64,000 bases of DNA from Pseudomonas sp. 8Z (GTDB taxonomy: Bacteria; Pseudomonadota; Gammaproteobacteria; Pseudomonadales; Pseudomonadaceae), in assembly GCF_902506535.1 (NCBI RefSeq), contig NZ_LR733827.1:960805-1024804 (forward strand), written 5' to 3'. Under the pieces are notes generated by a model. That model saw only the letters and a list, made by a program, of their open reading frames with translations. It ran no database searches and was not told the DNA's origin. Every line of letters begins with the position of its first letter. Within the stretch, counting starts at the first letter, position 1. This document shows, piece by piece, positions 27,083-34,444 of this stretch. The translations under genes and the position numbers were made by a program.

Positions 27083-27771
27083 AACGCCAAATTCTGATCT
27101 GTGGCGCCTCACGCGGGCTGGGCCTCGGCCTGGTGCGCGCCTTTCTCGACGCCGATTGGCAAGTGCATGCGGTGGTGCGTGAACTGCGCCCAGCCAGCCC
27201 GCTCGAAGCGCTACGCACCCAGCGTCCAGATGCTCTGCAAGTGATCACCTGCGACCTCAACCGCCAAGACGCCTCCTGCACTGTCGCGGCAGCCCTGCAG
27301 GACCAGCGCCTGGACTGTGCGCTGTTCAATGCCGGCGTCTATGGCCCAGCACATCAGGACCCACGCCAGGCCGAAGGCGAAGACATCGCCCAGTTGTTCC
27401 TCGCCAACGCCATCGCGCCCATCCGCCTGGCCCAGCAACTGGTCGATCAGGTGGTCGACGGCGGCGTGATCGCCTTCATGAGTTCGCAGATGGCCAGCCT
27501 GGAACTGGCACGCGCCGCCGAGATGCCGCTATACGGCGCCAGCAAGGCAGCGCTGAACAGCCTGCTGCGCAGTTGGCAGGCGCAACTGCCACAACTGCCC
27601 TGGAGCCTGCTGGCCCTGCATCCCGGCTGGGTACGCACCGACATGGGTGGCGATGCCGCGCCCTTGAGCGTGGAGCAAAGCGCCCGCGGCCTGCGCAACG
27701 TGATCATCGATCAGTTGCAGCGGCGACACTGCGCCTTCCTTGATTACCAGGGCCAATCTCTGCCCTGGTAA
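27073..27771 (+). CDS. Short-chain dehydrogenase/reductase coupled to MBL gene
   Basis: 232 residues from a GTG at 27073, with AGGAGA 6 bases upstream inside the MBL gene; the two overlap by 10 bp in different frames, so translation is coupled. Seen: ICGASRGLG (9-17), FNAG at 85-88, S137/S138 and the catalytic pair Y154/K158 in LYGASKAAL. Short C-terminus without the substrate-binding extension of larger SDRs. Substrate unknown; partnership with a secreted protein is odd and may only reflect shared regulation. Confidence 0.82.
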   Translation: MAVKRQILICGASRGLGLGLVRAFLDADWQVHAVVRELRPASPLEALRTQRPDALQVITCDLNRQDASCTVAAALQDQRLDCALFNAGVYGPAHQDPRQAEGEDIAQLFLANAIAPIRLAQQLVDQVVDGGVIAFMSSQMASLELARAAEMPLYGASKAALNSLLRSWQAQLPQLPWSLLALHPGWVRTDMGGDAAPLSVEQSARGLRNVIIDQLQRRHCAFLDYQGQSLPW

Positions 27772-27891
27772 GCCTAAGTAACCCATGCGCCCAACAGTGT
27801 CCCCCGACCTGTCGGGCGCATGGCTTTGTGAGACGACAAAAGCGCAACGACACGGCTTGCAAAATGATCGCTATAGCTCTACAAAAGCTAT

Positions 27892-27976
27892 ACACATAAA
27901 ATTCTTGTACAGGTTTTACTGACCGACTGCGCAATCCGGCAGCTCACCACTCCCCTTTTTGGCTGCCGGATTTTTT
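27892..27976 (+). ncRNA. Candidate small RNA in the 27772-28028 gap (low confidence)
   Basis: A promoter-like pair TTGCAA (27857-27862), 17 bases, TACAAA (27880-27885) points to a start near 27892, and a rho-independent terminator ends at 27976, giving an RNA of about 85 nt. The stretch 27840-27910 is markedly AT-rich for this genome. I do not recognise the RNA. It could equally be the untranslated leader and attenuator of the gene at 28029, or the terminator of the SDR transcript. Further upstream CATGCGCCC and GGGCGCATG (27784-27822) form another stem with a 21-base loop. Confidence 0.25.
27933..27976 (+). terminator. Intrinsic terminator
   Basis: AATCCGGCAGC at 27933-27943 pairs with GCTGCCGGATT at 27962-27972, followed by TTTTAT. 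Stem of 11 perfect pairs, 18-base loop. It could serve the SDR gene ending at 27771 or a small RNA in between. Confidence 0.8.
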
Positions 27977-28028
27977 ATACCCTGGCGCGCGCTACACGCG
28001 CTCGCACCACAAAATCGGAGGGATAAAC

Positions 28029-28571
28029 ATGGCGGCGCTCGCCTCGCGCCTCTGGGTGCTGTTGCTGCTCAGCCTGATACTGAGCCTATCGGCACAGGCC
28101 AACAGCCCAACCGGCTGGCGCGCCCAACTGCCGCAGGCCAGCCTGGTTGGCAGCGGGGACTTCAGTTGGTTCGGCTTCACGGTCTACAACGCCAAACTGT
28201 GGAGCCCGGCACGGCAGGTAAACTTCGAGCAGCCCTTCGCCCTGGAACTCACCTACCGGCGCAGCATCAGCCGCGAAACCCTGGTCGATACCAGCCTCGA
28301 CGAAATCCGCCGCATCGACGCCAGCGCCCTGCAGGGCGAGCGCGAAGCTCAGTGGGCGCAACACATGCGCCAAGCCTTCGTCGATGTGCGCGATGGCACC
28401 CATATCACCGGCGTCTACCTGCCAGGCCAAGGCTGCCTGTTTTATGTCGACGGCAAACTGCAGCACGAGGTCGATGATCCGTCCTTCGCCCGCGCCTTTT
28501 TCTCCATCTGGCTCGACCCGCAAACGCGCAGCCCAAAACTGCGCGCCGCCCTGCTCGGCCTCAACCCATGA
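28029..28571 (+). CDS. Secreted chalcone isomerase-like protein
   Basis: 180 residues with a signal peptide (LLLLSLILSLSAQA-NS) and GGAGGG before the ATG. The chalcone isomerase-fold pattern is visible: LVGSGDFSWFGFTVYNAKLW, ELTYRRSISRETLVDTSLDEI, WAQHMRQAFVDVRDGTHI and FFSIWLDPQT. Bacterial members of this family are not flavonoid enzymes; they are periplasmic proteins often encoded next to DUF3833 lipoproteins and short SDRs, as here. They are probably linked to lipid or envelope maintenance, but no reaction is established. First gene of a three-gene operon. Confidence 0.8.
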   Translation: MAALASRLWVLLLLSLILSLSAQANSPTGWRAQLPQASLVGSGDFSWFGFTVYNAKLWSPARQVNFEQPFALELTYRRSISRETLVDTSLDEIRRIDASALQGEREAQWAQHMRQAFVDVRDGTHITGVYLPGQGCLFYVDGKLQHEVDDPSFARAFFSIWLDPQTRSPKLRAALLGLNP

Positions 28572-28579
28572 GGTATCCC

Positions 28580-29113
28580 ATGAAAGCTCTGTTGATGGTG
28601 CTGACCAGCCTGCTACTGATTAGCTGTGGCCAAGTACCGGTCGAGCGCTACGCAAAAGAGACACCAGCGCTCGACCTGCCCACCTTCTTCTCCGGCCCGG
28701 TACAGGCCTGGGGCATGTTTCAGGATCGCTCCGGTGAGGTGATCAAGCGCTTCCACGTCGACATCCAGAGTCGGCGCGACGGCGACAAGCTGATCCTCGA
28801 CGAGCGCTTCCTGTACAGCGACGGCACCCGCCAGCGCCGGGTCTGGACGCTGACGCCCGACGGCACGGGCCGCTGGATCGGCACCGCCGGCGACGTGGTC
28901 GGCGAGGCTATCGGCGAAGTCGCAGGCAATGCCCTGCACTGGCGCTATCACCTCAACCTACCGGTGGGTGACAGCACCTACGTCGTCTACTTCGACGACT
29001 GGATGTACCTGATGGACGACGACACCCTGATCAACCGTTCGGCGATGAGCAAATTCGGTGTCGAACTGGGCCAGGTGACGCTGTTCTTCCGCCGTGGCGC
29101 AGCCCAGCCATGA
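28580..29113 (+). CDS. DUF3833 lipoprotein
   Basis: 177 residues from MKALLMVLTSLLLISCGQVP, a lipoprotein signal with the lipid-anchored Cys in LLLISC-G; GAGGT precedes the ATG, and an earlier in-frame start adds four residues. DUF3833 pattern: PTFFSGPVQAWGMFQDRSGE, KLILDERFLYSDGTRQRRVW and YHLNLPVGDSTYVVYFDDWM, with LMDDDTLINRSAMSKFGVEL near the end. The calycin-like beta-rich fold suggests binding of a hydrophobic ligand in the envelope (inference). Its end overlaps the start of the next SDR gene as ATGA. Confidence 0.85.
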   Translation: MKALLMVLTSLLLISCGQVPVERYAKETPALDLPTFFSGPVQAWGMFQDRSGEVIKRFHVDIQSRRDGDKLILDERFLYSDGTRQRRVWTLTPDGTGRWIGTAGDVVGEAIGEVAGNALHWRYHLNLPVGDSTYVVYFDDWMYLMDDDTLINRSAMSKFGVELGQVTLFFRRGAAQP

Positions 29114-29808
29114 GCCTGACCAGCCTGGGCAGCGACTACAAGGCGCTGGTGATCGGCGCCAGCGGCACGCTTGGCCAGGCCTTCTGCCAATTGCTGCGCG
29201 CTGATGACAACTGCGCCAGCGTGCGCGAGCTCAGTCGCGGCAGCACGCCGGCACTCGATCTAGAAGCCCCACACAGTATTGCCGCTGCTGCTGAGGCACT
29301 GGCCGACGAAGGGCCTTTCCAGCTTATTTTGCACACCGCAGGGCTGCTGCATCGCCCTGGCATTGCGCCGGAGAAGAGCCTCAGCGCCATTGAGGCCGAC
29401 TCCTTGCAAGCGGTGTTTCAGGTCAATGCCCTGGGCCCGGCGCTGGTGCTGCGTCACTTCCTGCCGCTGCTCGACAAGCAGGGAGCCATGGCCATGCTCT
29501 CGGCCAAGGTCGGCAGTATCGGCGATAACCGCCTGGGCGGCTGGTACGCCTACCGCGCCTCCAAGGCCGCGCTGAACATGCTGATCAAGACCGCCGCCAT
29601 CGAACTGGCGCGCAGCAAACCCAAGGCGCGCCTGCTCAGCCTGCATCCCGGCACGGTGATCTCCCCACTGTCACACCCCTTTCGCGGCGCCACAGCCGCG
29701 CGACCGGCAGAACTGGCTGCGGCGCAAATGCTGCAGGTGATCGACAGCCTCGGCCCCGAGCACAGCGGCAGCTTTCACGCTTACGATGGGCAGCCACTGC
29801 CCTGGTAA
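29110..29808 (+). CDS. Short-chain dehydrogenase/reductase (operon with DUF3833)
   Basis: 232 residues. Seen: IGASGTLG around 15-22, HTAG at 75-78 in place of NNAG, S131 and catalytic Y148/K152 in YAYRASKAAL. It is of the short SDR type with a LSLHPGTVISPLSHPF loop and ends ...DGQPLPW, a terminus almost the same as the SDR at 27073 (GQSLPW), showing that the two are related paralogues or members of one subgroup. ATGA overlap with the DUF3833 gene ensures co-translation. Confidence 0.84.
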   Translation: MSLTSLGSDYKALVIGASGTLGQAFCQLLRADDNCASVRELSRGSTPALDLEAPHSIAAAAEALADEGPFQLILHTAGLLHRPGIAPEKSLSAIEADSLQAVFQVNALGPALVLRHFLPLLDKQGAMAMLSAKVGSIGDNRLGGWYAYRASKAALNMLIKTAAIELARSKPKARLLSLHPGTVISPLSHPFRGATAARPAELAAAQMLQVIDSLGPEHSGSFHAYDGQPLPW

Positions 29809-29815
29809 GAGTCGA

Positions 29816-30217
29816 CTAAAGGCCGCCAAACAAATCGAAGGAATCGAGCAAGCGCCAGGCGATTTCCGGGTTCTTTTCCATCGCCCGGCGGATGGCGGCA
29901 GGAATGCTCTGCCGGGTCTTGCGGCACAAGCCTGGATGCGTGTCGAAACGCATATGGATGCCACGCATAGTGCGTACTTCGCTATGCGCGGGTTCGATAT
30001 GCAGGCGAATGCCCAAGTTCTCGAACATACGCTGCTGCATACGCCGCAAGTCCTCCAGGCTCTGCAGACTCTCCAGGCGCTCAAGCAGGCGCTGCTCCTC
30101 GTTGCGAGTCAGCAGCAGCACACGCGTGTCGGCGCCCGGCACCTGCAGCAGTTCGTCGCGCTGGCAGTCGCAGGCGCCGGGTGGGCAGGGATTACGCAAG
30201 GGTAATGGGGAATTCAT
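29816..30217 (-). CDS. Conserved hypothetical protein with N-terminal CPPGACDC motif
   Basis: 133 residues from the ATG at 30217; an in-frame start six codons earlier is possible. Starts with RNPCPPGACDCQRDELL, whose three cysteines could bind a metal, then a helical region with LLTRNEEQRLLERLESLQSL and RRMQQRMFENLGI, and a C-terminal FDTHPGLCRKTRQSIPAAIR. Similar hypothetical proteins occur in Pseudomonas, but I know of no function. It converges with the SDR gene, 7 bp apart. Confidence 0.65.
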   Translation of the reverse strand: MNSPLPLRNPCPPGACDCQRDELLQVPGADTRVLLLTRNEEQRLLERLESLQSLEDLRRMQQRMFENLGIRLHIEPAHSEVRTMRGIHMRFDTHPGLCRKTRQSIPAAIRRAMEKNPEIAWRLLDSFDLFGGL

Positions 30218-30277
30218 GGTTCTGATCATAGCCATCGCCGGGCGAGCTGCCCATCCATGGCTACCGGCTGGCTGACG

Positions 30278-30700
30278 TCATGAGGTGGGAATGAACATGT
30301 TGAGGGGAATGCTGGTTTGATACTGGACTGGCAAGTTTGTGTTTTTTGGTGTTCTGGACGCCGCTACGGTGTGTTCGGAAACTCCTTGTTTCGCCCCCTC
30401 GGGCGACTCACTTTTCTTTGAAATGCGCAAAGAAAAGTAAGCAAAAGAAAGCGCACCCCCGCCATCCGGGTCTCGCTGCGCTCGACTTCCCTCACTCCGG
30501 CACCGCTCCGGGGTCGGCTTGCAAGGGCCATCCATGGCCCTTCAAGCCTCTCGCGGCATCCATGCCGCTCGCCCCCTGCGCAATGCCTACGTTCGGCCTC
30601 CTGAAGGGGGATTTTCGCGCGCCTGAAAGTATTGGTTTCACTCGAAAGCCATGTCGTTCTCTGTGTAAGCGCGCGCCGTTTTTGGCACCGCCACGCGCAG
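30278..30700. repeat. Non-coding structured region next to the prophage
   Basis: No convincing gene. It contains inverted repeats CTTTTCTTTG (30411-30420) / CAAAGAAAAG (30428-30437) and a long hairpin at about 30526-30557 whose arms GGCTTGCAAGGGCCAT and ATGGCCCTTCAAGCC differ by one base. A minus-strand frame of 120 codons crosses most of it, but its composition (Arg- and Cys-rich, no domain) argues against a protein. I recall such intergenic units as repetitive in pseudomonads. It is the chromosomal flank of the phage. Confidence 0.5.
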
Positions 30701-30838
30701 TGATTGGCACTGCCTCTCACGGGCAAAGCCGTCTAAATTAGCGGCATAATTGGCACCTCAGAACAGTCCTGCAGGCACCACCCCGATGCCCTCGGCACGA
30801 ACCTCCAGCGGATGCGATTTAGCGAATTAATTGGCACC
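30682..30838. promoter_or_regulatory. Repeated TTGGCACC sites at the prophage right end (putative transposase-binding sites)
   Basis: TTGGCACC or a one-base variant occurs at 30682, 30704, 30750 and 30831, the last three as part of ATTGGCAC(C/T), in the same orientation. The first two are 22 bp apart, the spacing of adjacent MuA sites in Mu. A TG dinucleotide at 30701-30702, just before the second copy, could be the phage terminus, as Mu-type ends begin with TG. Clusters of transposase-binding repeats at the ends are known for Mu; equivalence here is inferred. The exact end may lie anywhere between about 30670 and 30745. Confidence 0.5.
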
Positions 30839-30887
30839 AGAACTGGTGGCCGGTTAGCTTGGCAACCATCACGCCAAGGAGTGAAAA

Positions 30888-31334
30888 ATGCCCAGTAAAG
30901 AGGATTTAAAGGCAGCAGTTAGTGAGTACAAGCAGAAGCTAGCGTCCGATGAGGAAGACCAAGTGCAGCTCGTACGCCGACTGGAGGCGGAGGCCACAGA
31001 GTTTGGACAAATGGTCTCGAAGTGGCTTTATCTAGTGGATGAAGACCTCAAAACCTCTGTAGCCACAGAGTCAGTGACTGGCCCCAGGGGAAAGCTCATT
31101 GAGCTTAAATCGATCCATATCGAAATTCTGAACAGGACAATTTCAATCAGCGCAGAGCTTAGGAATGATGCCGTTACCTATCCTCTGACAGGGTTGGGGG
31201 ATAAGGAGCGTCCGAATGTCGTGCGGAAGGAAGACCAAGTGTGGAAGGTTCTTAGGGCAAATGACGGTACCTATGTGAGCCACTTCAACGAAGACTACTT
31301 GATTGATCGTCTTATCCGCCTGCTGAAGCCTTAA
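30888..31334 (+). CDS. Cargo gene at prophage right end, unknown function
   Basis: 148 residues; AAGGAG seven bases upstream of the ATG. It is on the plus strand, against all late phage genes, and visibly poorer in GC. N-terminal half is a charged helix (EDLKAAVSEYKQKLASDEE, LVRRLEAEATEFGQMVSKW), the C-terminal half is beta-rich (KSIHIEILNRTISISAELR, VVRKEDQVWKVLRANDGTY). No signal peptide or membrane helix. I do not recognise a family. The place, between tail-fibre genes and the phage end, is where Mu carries mom and other phages carry lysogenic-conversion genes, so a cargo role is likely. Confidence 0.7.
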   Translation: MPSKEDLKAAVSEYKQKLASDEEDQVQLVRRLEAEATEFGQMVSKWLYLVDEDLKTSVATESVTGPRGKLIELKSIHIEILNRTISISAELRNDAVTYPLTGLGDKERPNVVRKEDQVWKVLRANDGTYVSHFNEDYLIDRLIRLLKP

Positions 31335-31448
31335 CAGCAAGCTCCCCGTCGTTCGCGCGAGCAGGAGGGCCTTGGCTGGCTTGCAGGCCTAGACTGCTGG
31401 TCGGCGGCCCGTTTGGGTGCTGGAACACTGAAACGGGTCGCCCTCTCT

Positions 31449-31904
31449 TTACTGCTTGTTGTAGCGCCAGTGCCCGCCGATACGGACACCGGCATACATG
31501 AGCCAGGCTCGCCAACGGGCCACGCCGCTGGCGCGTAAGGCTTGGTAGAACACTCGATCCGCCCAATAGCGGGACAACTCTCCGGTGGCGTACAGGCGGT
31601 CATGAATGGTCGCCGCCGCGTGGCCATAGCCGACGACGCTGGCGTATAGCGCCAGGGCGCCAAACCCCGCAGTGCCGACCGCAGCGCCGAGCATCGGCAG
31701 GAACCAGCCCACCACCAGACTCAGAGCCAGCAGACCCACTGCGATATTGCGTAGCGGGCGTACGCTAGCGAAGTCCGTCTCGAAGCCGGTCGGAACGTGC
31801 ACAGTCGGCCCGGCAGGGTCGTGGTACATGAACTCGGTGAGTAGGCGGGCCAGTTCGCCGCCATCGAGCAGTTGCACGTTCAGCGGCAGAGGAAAGCGCC
31901 CCAT
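31449..31904 (-). CDS. DUF1353 phage protein
   Basis: 151 residues from MGRFPLPLNVQLLDGGE; TGATG overlap with the gene before. DUF1353 features: VHVPTGFETDFASVRPLRNI and GYGHAAATIHDRLYATGELS-type AAVIHDxLY block with WADRVFYQALRASGV, but a hydrophobic stretch (LLALSLVVGWFLPMLGAAVG) is placed between them. DUF1353 proteins are common near tail genes; function unknown. The His-Asp pair in IHDRLY suggests a hydrolase-like or metal site (inference). It is the last gene of the late tail operon. Confidence 0.78.
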   Translation of the reverse strand: MGRFPLPLNVQLLDGGELARLLTEFMYHDPAGPTVHVPTGFETDFASVRPLRNIAVGLLALSLVVGWFLPMLGAAVGTAGFGALALYASVVGYGHAAATIHDRLYATGELSRYWADRVFYQALRASGVARWRAWLMYAGVRIGGHWRYNKQ

Positions 31905-32440
31905 CACGGCCACCACTTGTCATCGGTGTAGTCGGCCGGAATCGACTCCATATCCTTGAGTTGTCGCGCGGCGAAGATCAGCGCTTGCTTGCGCTCTGCC
32001 GCAGCCTTTCCGAAGGCGACCACGGTTTGTGCGTCCATTGGCACAAGGCTGTTGTCGCTGGCGATCCAGGCGAAGTCGACATCGGCGTTCGACCAACGCA
32101 GGTCGCCAGGCTGCGCCCCGGAAACCACGGCCATAAATCCGAGCTGTGCGGCGCCCGCGATGTTCTCACGGTCGGTTGCGCGGGACTGGAACGTCACGCC
32201 TTGGAACTCAATGCCTCCGTCAATGCGGCGGTCGCGCTCGGCGTCGACATCCGCAGCCCCAGCACGGAATGAGGGAGGAACGAACTCTATGGGGTTGCCA
32301 TCCTCGTCCACATCGAGCTGTTTCCCGGCCAGCTCGATGTACCGTTCTTTTGTGATTTTGACGACGGGCTGTCCAATTGCATCGCCCGTGGCATTGCCGG
32401 GGTAAAGGCCGCGCGTTGCGGCGCAGAAGAAGTATTCCAT
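31904..32440 (-). CDS. DUF4376-type tail fibre assembly protein
   Basis: 178 residues beginning MEYFFCAATRGLYPGN. The region with DAERDRRIDGGIEFQGVTFQ, RENIAGAAQLGFMA and DFAWIASDNSLVPMDAQTVV is the DUF4376 domain, found downstream of phage tail fibre genes. It probably acts as fibre chaperone or adaptor. It follows the fibre gene by one base and overlaps the next gene by one base, so all three are co-translated. Confidence 0.8.
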   Translation of the reverse strand: MEYFFCAATRGLYPGNATGDAIGQPVVKITKERYIELAGKQLDVDEDGNPIEFVPPSFRAGAADVDAERDRRIDGGIEFQGVTFQSRATDRENIAGAAQLGFMAVVSGAQPGDLRWSNADVDFAWIASDNSLVPMDAQTVVAFGKAAAERKQALIFAARQLKDMESIPADYTDDKWWP

Positions 32441-32441
32441 G

Positions 32442-33869
32442 TCATTTACCTAGGGAAATATAGAAGGCTTGTTGAGCGCCTGTCGGCGCGCCCGATGCTC
32501 CAGTAGCAGAATCAAGAACAATCGTCAGCGTGCTGAGACTTGCGGGGAATGTGCTAACAGCTAGTGAGTCATTAACGAGCTGAGCGCGCTTGTAGTTGCC
32601 CACCGCGCCCCAGTGTTCGCTTGGGTATGCATGCGCGAGTGTTACCGTAGCTGCGCCGCCATTAATTGCCGTGTTGATGTCGGCATATCCCCAGTTTGCA
32701 ATCACCCCCCCAAGCCACGTAGGAAACGCGATATATCCATTTGCAGCCAGCAAGCAGGAGAAACCCTGACGCAACTTTTTCGGCGTCACTGTAACGTCAT
32801 CGAGAGAGCCTGCATCGACCTCTTCTTGTGTGCCTACACGCAGTACGCCACGAAGCACTTCCGTAGCGTTTGCAGCGGCTGAACGTAGGGCCTGGAATAC
32901 GCTCAGCGGAGACATCCAGCGTTTGGTTGCAGTTCCGGCCTCAGCTTCTAGCTTTGTTGCCTCATCGTCGCCCGTAACCAACACCGTCCACGTCGACCAT
33001 GCACTACCAGACCATTGGCTGCGCTTATAAAAGTTGCCGAATGGATCAATGAACAGCTGATGTCTACCGCCTGAACTACCTCGCTCATAGTGCAGCAAGG
33101 TGCCAATCATGCCGGGGGACGGAGGCGTGCCAAGCGTCGTAGCAACGACGATGTAGACGCCATTAATTGCTAGGGTGTCGATATTGGTGGTTTGTGCTGC
33201 AACCCACGCAACACCGGCCTGGCCTAGCGCGACGGCGTCGGCAATACCATACCCCGCCAACGTCGTTGGCGTACCACTGCCAATCTTGCTCCACGGCAGG
33301 CTGGGAATATCCGCTGCAGTAAGAGCCGCCCCCGCAGTTACCAGCCCCTTGGCATTGACGGTGACCTTCGGGTAGGTGCCCGCAACTGCACCGCTGTCGG
33401 CCAGGGTTAGGGCGATGTTGGCGTTCGCGCTACCGTCAAAGGACGCACTGCCACTGCCAGCACCGCTGATCGACACGGTGCGGGCAGTGGCAAGTTTGGT
33501 CGCTGTTGCAGCATTGCCCGTGGTGCTCTGATTACCCGCCGCATTGACGCCCGGCAGGTTGATGTTGGCCGTGCCGTCGAACGCCACACCACCAATTGTG
33601 CGCGCGGTGGCCAGCTTGGTCGCGGCTACGGCTGTAGCGCTCGCGTTTAGCTTTCCCTGTAACAGCACTCTTATGGCAGCCCGCAACTGGGTGTCATCAT
33701 TCGGGTCAAGCGATAAGCCGGCGTCCTCGATCACGGCTACCAGCTCTCGTTGAATCGCATTGAGCCAGGCTGCACGCAGCAGCGTTGCAGGAATGCCGCC
33801 CGCCGCGCTGCCTTCGGTGAACTCGCCCGCCGCGTTGGCCGTGTTCGTGCTGTCGGAGATTTTCTGCAT
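32442..33869 (-). CDS. Tail fibre protein (receptor-binding)
   Basis: 475 residues. N-terminal part (about 1-75: AAWLNAIQRELVAVIEDAGL, DDTQLRAAIRVLL) matches the base-plate attachment region of Mu-like and P2-like fibres. Two beta-repeat units follow with ATKLATARTIGGVAFDGTA and ATKLATARTVSISGAGSG, typical of trimeric fibre shafts, then YPKVTVNAKGLVTAGAALTA. The C-terminal 100 residues (QGFSCLLAANGYIAFPTW...) probably form the receptor-binding tip. Only one fibre gene is present and no invertible segment or Gin-type recombinase is seen near, unlike Mu. Host specificity should reside here. Confidence 0.88.
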   Translation of the reverse strand: MQKISDSTNTANAAGEFTEGSAAGGIPATLLRAAWLNAIQRELVAVIEDAGLSLDPNDDTQLRAAIRVLLQGKLNASATAVAATKLATARTIGGVAFDGTANINLPGVNAAGNQSTTGNAATATKLATARTVSISGAGSGSASFDGSANANIALTLADSGAVAGTYPKVTVNAKGLVTAGAALTAADIPSLPWSKIGSGTPTTLAGYGIADAVALGQAGVAWVAAQTTNIDTLAINGVYIVVATTLGTPPSPGMIGTLLHYERGSSGGRHQLFIDPFGNFYKRSQWSGSAWSTWTVLVTGDDEATKLEAEAGTATKRWMSPLSVFQALRSAAANATEVLRGVLRVGTQEEVDAGSLDDVTVTPKKLRQGFSCLLAANGYIAFPTWLGGVIANWGYADINTAINGGAATVTLAHAYPSEHWGAVGNYKRAQLVNDSLAVSTFPASLSTLTIVLDSATGASGAPTGAQQAFYISLGK

Positions 33870-34444
33870 CAGTTGGCACCGTATCCAAAAATGAGAGTTG
33901 CATGCGCCGGTTGCATGGCTCTAAGCCTGCATTCAAGCGATTTGTTACCCCAGACGGCTAACGCCTCACCGGCTGCGGTCGTACCCGCGACGGCGCGAAA
34001 CACCGTTACAGCAGGCGCGTTGACGCGCCAGGCGCTAGTCCAGCCATCACCGACAATCGGATCTCCCGCGCGAACCGTCCCGACCCGTGGCGGCATGAAC
34101 TCGGTGATGGTCACCTCATAACCGAGGTCGGCCGCTAACTGGATGAAGAACGCCCGAGACTGACCGCCCACACCGCGAAGCCTGGCGATGACCGCCGCCA
34201 CACGTTGGCGCACGGTCATGTCGTCGCCCACGACACATGGGTCAGGCAGGCCCAGTACGCGCTCCCAGTCGTCCAGCGCGGCGGCGTTGTCAGGCCACGC
34301 CCTGTCCAGCACCTGATCACCTGCACGGTTGGCCGCTTCCAGGCTTGCCGCCTGCGCACGATTGAGCGCCGCCAGCAGCGGCGCCGCACCGTCGTAGGCC
34401 TCGGGTGGCAACAGAGCGCGAAGCTGATCAGCGACCCCACTCAC
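33869..34444 (-). CDS. Mu gp48-like baseplate protein (YmfQ, DUF2313)
   Basis: 191 residues. The start was set at a GTG (34444) that overlaps the stop of the baseplate J gene as GTGA; the longer frame lacks a good site. Motifs: ADQLRALLPPEAYD, DQVLDRAWPDNAAALDDWERVLGL, MTVRQRVAAVIARLRGVGGQ and FMPPRVGTVRAGDP, all characteristic of the DUF2313 family. In Mu the equivalent gp48 links baseplate and tail fibres. Confidence 0.88.
   Translation of the reverse strand: MSGVADQLRALLPPEAYDGAAPLLAALNRAQAASLEAANRAGDQVLDRAWPDNAAALDDWERVLGLPDPCVVGDDMTVRQRVAAVIARLRGVGGQSRAFFIQLAADLGYEVTITEFMPPRVGTVRAGDPIVGDGWTSAWRVNAPAVTVFRAVAGTTAAGEALAVWGNKSLECRLRAMQPAHATLIFGYGAN

Noticed and set aside
30364..30726. A 120-codon minus-strand frame next to the phage end
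   Set aside because: Arg/Cys-rich composition and the hairpin structure of the region suggest a non-coding repeat unit.
32442..33869. Invertible tail-fibre segment as in Mu (G segment)
   Set aside because: Only a single fibre gene, no inverted duplicate fibre ends and no Gin-type invertase nearby.
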